A stretch of 64,000 nt of DNA. Origin: Oligoflexales bacterium. GTDB lineage: Bacteria > Bdellovibrionota_B > Oligoflexia > Oligoflexales > RGVZ01. Positions within the stretch are counted from its first letter, which is position 1. Each line of letters opens with the position of its first letter. The stretch lies in NCBI GenBank assembly GCA_947494335.1, contig CANLUT010000004.1:254810-318809 (forward strand). Direction: 5' to 3'. Below, piece by piece: positions 28,408 through 37,117 of the stretch. A program made the position numbers and the translations under genes. Below the pieces are notes generated by a model that saw nothing but the letters and a program-made list of their open reading frames with translations, ran no database searches and was not told the DNA's origin.

Positions 28408-29067
28408 ATGGATAAGCTAACACCAACCCAGATGAAAGCCCTGACATTCATACGTTCTGCGATGGAGTCTACGGGAAGCGCCCCAACACTGCGTGAAATC
28501 TGTCAGTTCATGGGATACTCCGCAGTAGGCAGTGCGCAGGACCTGATCTCAGCACTGCGACGGAAGGGTTTTTTGGAGGAACCCTCCAAACAGGCTGCCC
28601 GCGCAATTGTTCCAACTGTTGCGGGCCGGGACATCACTCCAGCACAAGACAGCGAAGACGATGATCCGTTTACCCTCATACTTCCATGTCTTGGCGCCGT
28701 TCCAGCCGGTAACCCCATCGAAGCCATTGAAGACCGTATTGGAACGCTTCGCATGTCAACCAGCATGCTACCCAAACCGACACCCCCGCGTACGTCTTTA
28801 TTTGCGCTTCGCGCAAAGGGTGAAAGCATGATCGGAGCCGGAATTATGGATGGAGACTGGCTTGTTGTCGCCAGTCAGCAGACCGCACCAACTAACTCAA
28901 TTGTCGTGGCTCGCCTGGAAGGCGAGGCGACCGTCAAGCGCCTTATGAAAGATCGCCAACGTGGCTGGTTTTTAAAACCAGAAAACCCAGAATTCAAACC
29001 TGTTTTTGCGGAAGATCGCTCATTTGAAGTTATTGGACGAGTTGTAGCCCTGCAAAGAAGCTTTTGA
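28408..29067 (+). CDS. lexA: LexA-type SOS repressor
   Basis: A 219-residue repressor of the DNA-damage response. The N-terminal winged helix is LTPTQMKALTFIRSAMESTGSAPTLREICQFMGYSAVGSAQDLISALRRKGFLEE. The C-terminal latent peptidase has an Ala100-Gly101 cleavage site in GAVPAGNPIEA, the catalytic serine Ser140 in KGESM, and Lys177 in EGEATVKRL. All elements for RecA-stimulated self-cleavage are present. A dyad matching the one at the imuA promoter lies directly upstream, which supports autoregulation and control of the mutasome operon. Confidence 0.95.
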   Translation: MDKLTPTQMKALTFIRSAMESTGSAPTLREICQFMGYSAVGSAQDLISALRRKGFLEEPSKQAARAIVPTVAGRDITPAQDSEDDDPFTLILPCLGAVPAGNPIEAIEDRIGTLRMSTSMLPKPTPPRTSLFALRAKGESMIGAGIMDGDWLVVASQQTAPTNSIVVARLEGEATVKRLMKDRQRGWFLKPENPEFKPVFAEDRSFEVIGRVVALQRSF

Positions 29068-29088
29068 TTTTTTATCTTTGGTGAAAAT

Positions 29089-30423
29089 CTACACTGCTAC
29101 TTTGAGTGCAACTTTTGGATGATAAAGACCCGACTGTTGACTCAATGATTTGAGCGAGTGTTTGGGACTGCGGACTTCGGAAACAAGTTGCCTGACCTTT
29201 GTAAGCCCTAGGCCCTTCAACTCAGCAAACCTTAAATCGGACAGTGAAAACTCGCGCTGAAGAAGTTCTGCCGTTTTTTCGCTAACCAGGATCTCACCAG
29301 GATCAGCATTTGTCTGAACTCGACTGGCAACGTTGACAGCATCGCCCCACATATCAAAGCTAATCCGCTTTCCGGTAATAACGCCAGCAATCACTGGCCC
29401 AGAGTGAATACCGATCCTTATATTCAAGTCTGTTCCGAATTTTTGATTAAATTTTGCAACCTGTTTGATCAAAGCTAAAGAGAATCTCGCAATTCTCTGT
29501 GCGTGATCTGATGCACTTTGTGGACATCCGCTGGCAGCCATATACGCATCACCAATAGTCTTTATTTTTTCAACACCGTAGTGATCAGCGAGTCGATCAA
29601 ACTGGTTGAACAACTCGTGCAGCATAGCCACCAGCTGCTTGGGCGGCAGGCCTGACGAGATTCTGGTGTAGTTAACAATATCAGCAAACATAATTGTCAC
29701 GTTTTTGTAATCACGCGCCATGTTGGACCCAGTAGCCTTCAATTCACGGGCGACTTGGGCTGGGAAAACGCGAGCAATCAGTTTGTCTGCGACTCTCTTT
29801 TTTCTTTCGACGTTTTTTTCAAGCTTGAACTGTGTCCGCGCAATTATCCCTTGATCAAGAGACATAAAAACACCTAGACCATTTGCCAAGCTTAATTGGG
29901 TTATGATCTGCCAATTTGGCAGTTCAGCGAATGCTGGTATTTTTGCGCGCAAATAGAGAAAAAATACCGAGGAAACTAACCCTGTCAAAATCGCATAGAC
30001 GGGACTCAATTTCTCCAAAGCATAACTGGCAACGATCACTAAAACAGGAATGACTTGCGTCTGCAGAATCATCCCCTTGTTAGGAAGGTAAGGGGCGTAT
30101 AGTGCCATGTATACATATAGAAAAAAAACGGGGAATACCGGAGTCATATAGTTCGCAAATAAGCGCAAACGGTTTCGCGCATCTAATAATAAATAATTAA
30201 AAACAATCCAGCCCTGAAACAAACCAAAATAAAGCCCGACGTTGGGCGACTGGTTGGTTTTGTAGCGAGTGATGAAGTAGAAAGTCCACGTGCAAAGGGA
30301 GACGAGGATCAAAGCCAGTTTAAATCGAGGACTATATAAATCCATCTGGCGATACTGGAATTCCATTTCCTGATTTGGTTTGAGTACACCCAAACCAGTA
30401 GAAAAATATGGTAACCCAGCCAT
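29089..30423 (-). CDS. Membrane class III adenylate cyclase
   Basis: A 444-residue protein with about six N-terminal membrane segments (residues about 30-190) and a C-terminal class III nucleotide cyclase domain. The metal aspartates are in VTIMFADIVNYTR and TIGDAYMAASG. The substrate-specifying lysine is in VEKIKTIGDAY and the aspartate is in ISFDMWGDAVNVASR, which together indicate ATP rather than GTP. There is no receiver or HAMP domain. Alternative ATGs lie up to 60 bases inside. The cyclase probably senses something in or across the membrane and makes cAMP; the signal is unknown. Confidence 0.92.
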   Translation of the reverse strand: MAGLPYFSTGLGVLKPNQEMEFQYRQMDLYSPRFKLALILVSLCTWTFYFITRYKTNQSPNVGLYFGLFQGWIVFNYLLLDARNRLRLFANYMTPVFPVFFLYVYMALYAPYLPNKGMILQTQVIPVLVIVASYALEKLSPVYAILTGLVSSVFFLYLRAKIPAFAELPNWQIITQLSLANGLGVFMSLDQGIIARTQFKLEKNVERKKRVADKLIARVFPAQVARELKATGSNMARDYKNVTIMFADIVNYTRISSGLPPKQLVAMLHELFNQFDRLADHYGVEKIKTIGDAYMAASGCPQSASDHAQRIARFSLALIKQVAKFNQKFGTDLNIRIGIHSGPVIAGVITGKRISFDMWGDAVNVASRVQTNADPGEILVSEKTAELLQREFSLSDLRFAELKGLGLTKVRQLVSEVRSPKHSLKSLSQQSGLYHPKVALKVAV

Positions 30424-30711
30424 GAAGGAGCTCCTCGATGATAAATAACCACATGAAAATCATTCAAAGCTTTTGCGCGGTGGAAGAAGGATCGGCAGCT
30501 CACTCAGCGTAATCAAGAAATGTTAAATTTATCAATGGGATCAGATGTTTGCCGAAGCAATTTTCCAGGATGTTTTGGACGCAAGATCGAACTAACCAGC
30601 GATATCGTCCCGTTTTAACGAGTCCACGTAAATGGACCTGGAGATATTGCTAGGCTGTATCTCATACTTCCAAAAAGATTTTTCAGAAGATCAGCTCGAT
30701 GGGATTTAATC

Positions 30712-31110
30712 CTAACTTCCATTTTGCTCAATGATAACATCTTTGACCAGATAGTTGCCATCAGGCAAAAAAACTATCTGCCAAATCTCGTCATTTGACT
30801 TTTCTGCCCATGTAATCAAATAAGCGGGTATCGTGTCAGTAAAATAATATCCGTCATGATTTCCCAGCTCCTTTCGAATGTCCTCGATCGGTCGCCCGAT
30901 CCATCTATTTTTATTCCGCAGTAATGAAGATGCCATTTTAGACCGCTCAGTTAGTCCTCCATTTTTAAATCGAGATGCGTCAAAACCCTCCCCTCCCCAG
31001 CGCTTTTCTGCCTTTTCAACGGTCATTTTTTTTCCAAACCAAACAAGCTGCGCAAAGGATGGTTCGCTCGCCGCTGTCATGACTAAAATGAAAATTATGA
31101 TATTTTTCAC
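30712..31110 (-). CDS. Small secreted hypothetical protein, 132 aa
   Basis: It has a signal peptide (MKNIIIFILVMTAASEPSFA-Q). The mature protein contains VEKAEKRWGGEGFDASRFKNGG and WIGRPIEDIRKELGNHDGYYFTDTIPAYLITW. The latter resembles small periplasmic proteins of the SmpA/BamE-like 'outer membrane assembly' type, with a turn before GYY, but this is weak. The start is a GTG whose last base overlaps the stop of the upstream gene (GTGA), so translation is coupled. The 288 bases upstream of the cyclase gene (30424-30711) show nothing recognisable. Confidence 0.7.
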   Translation of the reverse strand: MKNIIIFILVMTAASEPSFAQLVWFGKKMTVEKAEKRWGGEGFDASRFKNGGLTERSKMASSLLRNKNRWIGRPIEDIRKELGNHDGYYFTDTIPAYLITWAEKSNDEIWQIVFLPDGNYLVKDVIIEQNGS

Positions 31111-31760
31111 TTAAATTTTTTCCCCCGCGGTGACAGAACAATTAATCTTTTTTGTACCAAAGAATCTAAAAATGTTTTTAGTAAATTTTCTCCATTACAC
31201 TGACTGATCAGCCTCAAGTTCTCGCAAGCTAAAACTCCAGCACGATTATTTGCAAGGTCCATTGCCTTTTCTTCAACTGATTGAAGCAGCGTATCTTCGT
31301 GAGCATCTAGAACTGTAACAGAAAATCTCGGACCAAAATGACTCGTTAGCAATCCAGCCCAAACGAAATGCCTACAAGCATCACTTTCGTCATTTGCTGT
31401 ACTGCCTTTGTAAATTGTTAAGCACAATCGCTCTGCTTTCCATGAGTACGCATAAGCGCGCGTCATTTCCGATGGAAACTCTGAAACCAAAGCACGCTCT
31501 GACATTGTCAAAGCCGGATAAAGCTTGGAAATCTCAAAAAACGCAACGCCTCCGAAGTTGAGCTCGCAAAGATCTGCGCACCAGTTTGGGCAAATAGCCG
31601 TCGTTAGCGATGTCCTTATCGCCATACAATCTAGCATACACATTAGCCCAGGTCTCACCCGTGCCGCGGCGAACCAATCACTACAATACAAAGGCATTGC
31701 AGATAATAATTCTGTATTACCCAGGAGCAGAGCAGCTATTAATAGACGAACAAATCGCAT
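31107..31760 (-). CDS. Secreted hypothetical protein, DUF6973-like
   Basis: A signal peptide (MRFVRLLIAALLLGNTELLSA) is followed by a cysteine-containing N-terminus (YCSDWFAAARVRPGLMCMLDC). The core motif is NDESDACRHFVWAGLLTSHFG...VLDAHED...MDLANNRAG. This D-x-x-RH-x-x-W plus ANNRAG arrangement occurs in proteins grouped as DUF6973, whose function is unknown; the match is from memory. It forms a two-gene unit with the following GTG-started gene. Confidence 0.68.
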   Translation of the reverse strand: MRFVRLLIAALLLGNTELLSAMPLYCSDWFAAARVRPGLMCMLDCMAIRTSLTTAICPNWCADLCELNFGGVAFFEISKLYPALTMSERALVSEFPSEMTRAYAYSWKAERLCLTIYKGSTANDESDACRHFVWAGLLTSHFGPRFSVTVLDAHEDTLLQSVEEKAMDLANNRAGVLACENLRLISQCNGENLLKTFLDSLVQKRLIVLSPRGKKFK

Positions 31761-31789
31761 AGAATCCTTCGGGCATCAAAGCAATTTGT

Positions 31790-32959
31790 TTAACTCCAAG
31801 TCGTCCATGGCAAGACTCCAATTCCTCCAGATTTAGGGGGAATTTCTGCATGTCCAACTGGCGCAATTAAATAACCATGACGTGACCCCAGTTTTTGCAT
31901 CGCACCTTCAAGTGAACGCTCCAAAAAACTTCGCTGCTGTAATGATGTAACAATTTTCATCGGGGAGTTATTCCAGATCCAATCAACTGCAGAGCCCCTA
32001 ATACTTTTGAAATAGCAACGATCGTCAGTCATACCGTGGAAACCCATCAATGATGAAGTCTCAGTCCACAAGGCGTGACGAATTAAAGATAAAACTGCAG
32101 ATGAGGATTTGACGTCTCCCATAACATAGCCTGCAAGTCCGGAGTCACCTAAAATCCAAATCTCTTTTCCCACACCCATTTCGTGACAAGAAATTCGTCG
32201 GACCAGAAAAATTGTCTCCATTGCCTCCAGATAATTACGAAGGCGTCGACTGTCATAATCAAAAGATGTCAGCGTCGGAAGCTCGCCTTGAATTAACGAC
32301 TTACCAATACTTCGGAGGATTCCTTTCGTAATTTCTGGCTGATAAGACTTCTTAAAACATTGCGCCAAGTCGCGATAGATTGTCGTCTCAAGCCATCCTT
32401 TCCAATAATCTTTAACTTGTGATTCATTCCTAAGAAACATGGGCACAGGCATGCCACCCCTTTGCGCATGAAAAAGCAGCTCTTCCCAACTGAAACGTCC
32501 GCGCAAGCCTTCCTCTAACTCAGGCAAGCCTTTTAAAGGATGAGCTTGTTGAGCCTCTGCCAGGGTCATTGGAAATAATTGGCACAAACCGATTCGACCC
32601 GTAAGAGACTCCCTGACCCCAATTCTTGATGAAAACTGCGACGAACCAGTCACATAGAACTGTCCAGGAATTCTCTTATTATCTACTGACATTTTTATTG
32701 CGTCGAAAAGCCTGGGTGCTTTCTGAATCTCGTCGATAACTACTGGACGATTTTGCCGAGCTAAGAAAATTTTGGGTGAGTCAATGGCGGACTGCTGATA
32801 ATCGTCGTCGTCTAGCGTGATGTAGTTAGCGATGCCAAGCTGCTCGCGAAATAGGGTAGTTTTGCCCGATTGCCTCAGCCCTACAACGCCAACAACAGGC
32901 CAAAGCTTAGCCTGTTTTTTGAGGTATGGAGAAATGAATCGGGTCCGTCTGTGCGGCAC
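31790..32959 (-). CDS. AAA ATPase with DUF4143-type C-terminus
   Basis: A 389-residue protein of the widespread 'ATP-binding protein' group. Walker A is GLRQSGKTT, Walker B is RPVVIDEIQKAP, and sensor I is FYVTGSSQF, followed by RESLTGRIGLCQLFPMTLAE. The C-terminal half (DYDSRRLRNYLEAMETIFLVRRI and nuclease-like beta region) is the DUF4143 domain. The N-terminus is basic. The cellular role of these proteins is unclear; they often travel as single accessory genes. A perfect 16-bp inverted repeat stands just upstream, and the gene lies alone between unrelated neighbours, consistent with acquisition. Confidence 0.88.
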   Translation of the reverse strand: MPHRRTRFISPYLKKQAKLWPVVGVVGLRQSGKTTLFREQLGIANYITLDDDDYQQSAIDSPKIFLARQNRPVVIDEIQKAPRLFDAIKMSVDNKRIPGQFYVTGSSQFSSRIGVRESLTGRIGLCQLFPMTLAEAQQAHPLKGLPELEEGLRGRFSWEELLFHAQRGGMPVPMFLRNESQVKDYWKGWLETTIYRDLAQCFKKSYQPEITKGILRSIGKSLIQGELPTLTSFDYDSRRLRNYLEAMETIFLVRRISCHEMGVGKEIWILGDSGLAGYVMGDVKSSSAVLSLIRHALWTETSSLMGFHGMTDDRCYFKSIRGSAVDWIWNNSPMKIVTSLQQRSFLERSLEGAMQKLGSRHGYLIAPVGHAEIPPKSGGIGVLPWTTWS

Positions 32960-32984
32960 GTTACACCGTTCCTTCAGCGTCTAA

Positions 32985-33031
32985 AAGTGCTATCATTATT
33001 TTACATATAATGTTGAATAATGATAGCACTT
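32985..33031. promoter_or_regulatory. Perfect 16-bp inverted repeat between divergent genes
   Basis: AAGTGCTATCATTATT (32985-33000) and AATAATGATAGCACTT (33016-33031) are exact reverse complements separated by 15 A/T-rich bases. The element sits 26 bases upstream of the ATPase start and 156 bases upstream of the papain-like gene. It has no T-run. It could be an operator, a recombination site or a small mobile repeat. Confidence 0.6.
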
Positions 33032-33186
33032 ACGACTCGCATAAAAGCTTAAAAATGAATATTTCCCTATTAATATCGGTATCTTAATATGATTTTTCGC
33101 TGAAAATAATGCTGTTATTTTCTCTTTACAGCACGCATTGGCTTGAGTAGGTTGCGCCCAGCATCACCGCCATAAAGGACCAACTT

Positions 33187-34338
33187 ATGATTAAGAGCCT
33201 CAAATCACTTGCTTTGCTTGCAATGATCGTTTCCCTCGCAGCTTGCAGCCGAGGCGAGATTGCTCCCATGTCGACAAAAACCGTCGATATTCCGCAAACG
33301 CCAGTAAAGAGTCAGGGACATGTTGGTTTTTGTTGGTCTTACGCAACAATCGGACTGATTGAAAGCATCATACTTCGCAAAACTGGAGTCCAGATGGATT
33401 TAAGCGAAGAAAGTTTAGGATTTTACCGCATGGCTGAAGAGCTACATGCATTATCTCAGAAGGTTGAGGCCGCAGAGGTTGCTGATGCTGACCTCGTCAA
33501 GAAAAAGGTTTTTGAAGATCTTGAAGGTTGGGACGTAACTTTCAATCCACTATACAATCCTGGTCTTTCCGTAAGAAGTGCACTTCAGCTTGTGCGAGAC
33601 TTCGGAGTTGTGCCTGAAAGTTCGTGGTCCTACAAGTTTAAGGACGGCGATCAGGAAACTGCCTTGCTACAACATATCTATGCTGGCTTTGCAAAGCTCA
33701 TGAACACACATGGCCGCTCAAAAGTAACTTGGGAGATGATCGTGGATCTTCTCTCGGAAAAAGAAGCTTTTGGTAGCAAACCACCTTCAACGTTCGACTA
33801 TCTGACTGCAAGCGGTGAGAAAAAAACGTACGACGCCAAAGAATTCATCGCAGATGTCGCCGGATTTACAGTTGACGATTACACCTACATGATTCCGGAT
33901 GCCACCATAGGCTACGATCAGATTGTGAAAGCTATCAAACTGACGCTCGAACGTGGCCTAGCAATTCCATTGAGCTACATGATTTATGAAGAAACCTTTA
34001 ATGAATGGGACGCGTCCTATTCAGTGCAAGATCCAAATCGGGAGTTTAAACAAGACGGTGGGCACGTTGTGTTAGTAACCGACTTCGTAAATGTAGGCGG
34101 TCGGCCTGGAAGTGTACCTCGCGATGAAATGCTGGCTGAAATGGCCAAGCCATCCTCGGCTTTGGATTATCTCATCGTAAAAAATTCGTGGGACTCACAC
34201 CTTGCAAGCCCACTCCTTAGACATCCTGGCTATCACACGATGTATCAGAGCTACTTGCAACTTTTGGTAAAAAAGCCCGTTGATATAACCATTGTTGTCC
34301 CAAGAGACATCGCGTTTCAGGTGAGATACGGCCGCTAA
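33187..34338 (+). CDS. Papain-like (C1) cysteine peptidase lipoprotein
   Basis: A lipoprotein signal peptide ends at Cys20 (MIVSLAAC). The catalytic cysteine is Cys49 in TPVKSQGHVGFCWSYATIGLIES, matching the papain QGxCxSCW pattern. The catalytic His is in DGGHVVLVTDF and the Asn is in DYLIVKNSWDSH. There is no propeptide between the lipobox and the catalytic domain. A charged insertion of about 120 residues separates the Cys and His regions, giving a 383-residue protein, longer than papain. It is probably anchored in the outer membrane and acts on peptides in the periplasm or outside. Confidence 0.88.
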   Translation: MIKSLKSLALLAMIVSLAACSRGEIAPMSTKTVDIPQTPVKSQGHVGFCWSYATIGLIESIILRKTGVQMDLSEESLGFYRMAEELHALSQKVEAAEVADADLVKKKVFEDLEGWDVTFNPLYNPGLSVRSALQLVRDFGVVPESSWSYKFKDGDQETALLQHIYAGFAKLMNTHGRSKVTWEMIVDLLSEKEAFGSKPPSTFDYLTASGEKKTYDAKEFIADVAGFTVDDYTYMIPDATIGYDQIVKAIKLTLERGLAIPLSYMIYEETFNEWDASYSVQDPNREFKQDGGHVVLVTDFVNVGGRPGSVPRDEMLAEMAKPSSALDYLIVKNSWDSHLASPLLRHPGYHTMYQSYLQLLVKKPVDITIVVPRDIAFQVRYGR

Positions 34339-34410
34339 GGGTTCCAGTCGCCTCGGTAATGATGTAAAATTAATCAATACGATAGATTAACCCAAGACGA
34401 TGGACGTCCG

Positions 34411-35460
34411 ATGGCACGACCTCCTTTGCGAGTTCTGCTCATATACGACTTGCCCGAACCTGTTTCGGAGCATGATGATCCTCGCTACCTGATTGATCAT
34501 GACGATCGTCCAACAGAACGCGACGTCGTTCGCGCCATCAAGCGACTCGGGTTTGAACTGCACATCCACGGCGTGTTTAATGACATGCCAGGCCTTATAA
34601 GCAAAATCCTATCTCTAAAGCCTGATGTTATTTTTAATCTCTGCGAAACCTACCGCGGAAGCAGGTCTTACGAAGGCGATATTGCATCTCTGCTTGAGCT
34701 TTCCGGAGTTCCCTACACCGGATCACGTCCCGCAGCGCTTCATCTTTGCAAAGACAAAGGAACCACCAAAAAAATTGCCGGATGGGATAATATTCGAGTC
34801 CCGGCATTTAAGATGTTTACGCGAGATGACTTCAAGTTCGAACCGTTCGTTGCGAACTTCCCTTTAATCGTAAAACCTCTGGACCGAGAAGCCAGCGAAG
34901 GTATTTCCAAGGCCAGCATCGTACATGACTGGACGGACTGCGAAGAGCGAGCCGCTTGGGTCGCCCACAAACTAAAGTCAGACGTGATCGTTGAGGAATT
35001 CATTCACGGCAGAGAAGTATATATTGGCGTGATTAATCGCAACGGCATTATCGAAACCCTTCCGCCGCGCGAGCTTTTCTTTGATAATCTCGAAAAAGAT
35101 GAGCCGATGATCGCGACCTATAAAGCAAAATGGGACGACAATTACCGGGCTCGCTGGGGAATTTCGACAAGTCGTGCAGCCAGCCTATCTAAGGCTCAAC
35201 TTGAGATGCTGTCCTCTCAAAGCCTCAAAATTTTTAAAAGCCTAGGCTTACGTGGCTATGCTCGTATTGATTGGCGCCTGACAACAGACGGCGTTCCAGT
35301 ATTTCTTGAAGCCAATCCCAACCCCGCACTGTCCCATGACGATGACTTTGCCAAAGCGGCAAAATCAAGCGGTATTCAATATCAAGAGCTCATCTCCGAC
35401 ATCATTGCTGCATCTCTTGCTGAACAACAATTAACGAGTAGCTCAAGACAGGCTGGTTAG
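34411..35460 (+). CDS. ATP-grasp ligase, D-alanine-D-alanine ligase-like
   Basis: A 349-residue ATP-grasp enzyme. The N-terminal domain has DVIFNLCETYRGSRSYEGDIASLLELSGVPYTGS, the central region has FPLIVKPLDREASEGIS, and the C-terminus has GYARIDWRLTTDGVPVFLEANPNPALS with the metal-binding Glu and Asn. These regions match Ddl-like proteins. It differs from true Ddl in its insertions, and no mur genes are nearby, so it may ligate other amino acids or peptides. It lies 72 bases after the papain-like gene. Confidence 0.87.
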   Translation: MARPPLRVLLIYDLPEPVSEHDDPRYLIDHDDRPTERDVVRAIKRLGFELHIHGVFNDMPGLISKILSLKPDVIFNLCETYRGSRSYEGDIASLLELSGVPYTGSRPAALHLCKDKGTTKKIAGWDNIRVPAFKMFTRDDFKFEPFVANFPLIVKPLDREASEGISKASIVHDWTDCEERAAWVAHKLKSDVIVEEFIHGREVYIGVINRNGIIETLPPRELFFDNLEKDEPMIATYKAKWDDNYRARWGISTSRAASLSKAQLEMLSSQSLKIFKSLGLRGYARIDWRLTTDGVPVFLEANPNPALSHDDDFAKAAKSSGIQYQELISDIIAASLAEQQLTSSSRQAG

Positions 35461-35467
35461 ATCTCTC

Positions 35468-36235
35468 TCAATGAACGTTGAGACTCTTCAAACGTCCAAC
35501 ATAGTATGAGGCGAGTGTTCGTCGCATGCGTCGTGCATCAAAAATTCTTTGCTTTGATACACGCTTTGGGATTTCCAGGCCGACGTCACGCATAAGCCTG
35601 TCGACAAATTCTAATTTCTTAAGTGCCACTGGAAATTTACTGTAGGTTTTTTTCCAGTGCGAATGTGGGTCAAGCCAGACGGCAAACGTTTCAGCAAAAT
35701 CTTCATCGGGATGAGTCTGAGCGTATCCCCCGGGAAGATTTTTGACGTAATCTGGGTGCGACGAAAGTGTCGGAACAGAGTCGGGATCATATTTCTGCTT
35801 GGGATTTCCAAAAACTGCACGCCAGTCGTCTCGCTTTGAAAGTCGGTAGGCGTGATCAACACAATGTCCTGCTTCATGACGCAGAAGACGCATAAACTCC
35901 GCGCGACTGCCACCTTCGACAAAACCAATGAGCTTTTGTTCAATCTGTTTTAAGCGCGAATCAGCAAGCCAAAAGGGGATTGCGATTGCGGTTGTACCAC
36001 TCGGACAAAACCATTCATCGCCCAAGTATGTTTCAATTTTCAAATGAACGAGATGCTTGCGACGAAGTTCTGCGTGAAGTTGCATGATCAAATGATCAAA
36101 TTTCGCAGCACTGCTCTGTGGAGTTAGCTCTGAAACTGATCGCGATAAAAGAGAACGCGCTCCTTTGGGAACACGTTTATAAATATTTGCGACTACTGCT
36201 TCTTTTTTAAACACATCAAGTGCCATACAAGTCAT
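35468..36235 (-). CDS. Putative zinc-binding metallopeptidase
   Basis: The ATG at 36235 has the ribosome site gaggtgatag; the frame opens up to 36352 inside the imuA operator. The 255-residue protein has no signal peptide. The active-site helix is MRLLRHEAGHCVDHAY, with an HExxH motif, and a downstream GGYAQTHPDEDFAETFAVWLDP stretch may provide the third ligand. This arrangement fits the cytoplasmic 'putative zinc-binding metallopeptidase' group. It is divergent from the SOS operon, with the LexA site about 110 bases upstream of its start. Confidence 0.82.
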   Translation of the reverse strand: MTCMALDVFKKEAVVANIYKRVPKGARSLLSRSVSELTPQSSAAKFDHLIMQLHAELRRKHLVHLKIETYLGDEWFCPSGTTAIAIPFWLADSRLKQIEQKLIGFVEGGSRAEFMRLLRHEAGHCVDHAYRLSKRDDWRAVFGNPKQKYDPDSVPTLSSHPDYVKNLPGGYAQTHPDEDFAETFAVWLDPHSHWKKTYSKFPVALKKLEFVDRLMRDVGLEIPKRVSKQRIFDARRMRRTLASYYVGRLKSLNVH

Positions 36236-36318
36236 CGCTATCACCTCAAATGGGGCGATGCAACAATCGATGTAACACTTGCAGAGTGGGGGTTTTAAAG
36301 AATTGTGTGGCGCGAGGC

Positions 36319-36348
36319 TTGACAGAGATCTTCGAAACGTAATACCAT
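36319..36348 (+). promoter_or_regulatory. Predicted promoter of the imuA operon
   Basis: A consensus -35 TTGACA (36319-36324) is followed, 18 bases later, by TACCAT (36343-36348, four of six -10 bases). The -10 lies inside the LexA palindrome, so bound repressor would block polymerase. Confidence 0.6.
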
Positions 36349-36363
36349 ACATTTGTATGGTAT
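36342..36363. promoter_or_regulatory. Predicted LexA operator of the imuA operon
   Basis: Two perfect 9-base arms, ATACCATAC and GTATGGTAT, flank the 4-base spacer ATTT. The core CCATAC-N4-GTATGG recurs in front of lexA with one change. It overlaps the predicted -10 and precedes imuA by 10 bases. Confidence 0.75.
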
Positions 36364-36373
36364 GGAGTCTTTT

Positions 36374-37072
36374 ATGGTAGCTGCTGAAGTCTTAGAAATA
36401 TTGTCTGATAACCGCATCCGAACTGCAAGTAGCAACCACCCAAAGTCCTTGCCCGTAACCTCAGCCACAACCGCAAACAACCCTCAGGAGGTGAAATTAT
36501 GCTTTGGAATCAGCGCTTTGGACGAGCTCTTCAGTGGTGGATTGGCATTTGGAACCCTCTTGGAAATGGGTATACCCTTCGGCAACGGAGGCCGCAGACT
36601 CTTGGTCCAATTTATAGCGGCCGCCAGCTCCGGAGCCTCCGACGGACAGAGGCACTGGTGTTTGTGGATCTCTGCAAGGCAGCAGCCCGCAGCGTACCCA
36701 CCAGCCTGGCAGGCCCTGGGCGTCGACCTACAGCGCCTGCGCTTTGCCTGGTCCGCGTCACCAGTCGGCGATCTTAAGTTTGCTCTGTTAAACGATCTCT
36801 TTCGGGTCATTGTCATCGATCACCCAGCTCCTCTGAAACCGGACGATCATGTCTTTTTGGCGCAATGTGCGCGCCAGCATCGCAAGATCATTGTTGTCGC
36901 TCGTGATGGCTTTTTGGACCCAAGAGACTCGAACACAGCAGCTAAGTATCGCTTAAATATATGGAGGCCGGCGCACCAAAACATTTTGGAGATCACACCG
37001 GTGCGCGGCCTCCATCGATCCACGAAGGTCTCATCATTTTTTCAGCATCCTAATTTCAAAATAGATCCATGA
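36374..37072 (+). CDS. imuA: ImuA-like mutasome protein
   Basis: ImuA is a RecA-like partner of ImuB and DnaE2 in damage-induced mutagenesis. The ATG at 36374 follows GGAG with a 6-base gap; earlier starts fall inside the LexA palindrome. The 232-residue protein has a RecA-fold core: FGISALDELFSGGLAFGTLLEMGIPFGNGG (a degenerate P-loop region), WCLWISARQQPAAYPPAWQALGVDLQRLRFAW, and FRVIVIDHP. The P-loop lacks a GKT, as is common in ImuA. It is first in the operon imuA-imuB-dnaE2-smr. Confidence 0.85.
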   Translation: MVAAEVLEILSDNRIRTASSNHPKSLPVTSATTANNPQEVKLCFGISALDELFSGGLAFGTLLEMGIPFGNGGRRLLVQFIAAASSGASDGQRHWCLWISARQQPAAYPPAWQALGVDLQRLRFAWSASPVGDLKFALLNDLFRVIVIDHPAPLKPDDHVFLAQCARQHRKIIVVARDGFLDPRDSNTAAKYRLNIWRPAHQNILEITPVRGLHRSTKVSSFFQHPNFKIDP

Positions 37073-37117
37073 AGCATCTATTTAACAGTCGCTTCCCATT
37101 TAAAAACGAGTTTGATC

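Noticed and set aside
36353-36373. Earlier imuA starts (TTG at 36353, ATG at 36362)
   Set aside because: They fall within or directly against the LexA palindrome and lack a ribosome site; the ATG at 36374 has GGAG at good spacing.
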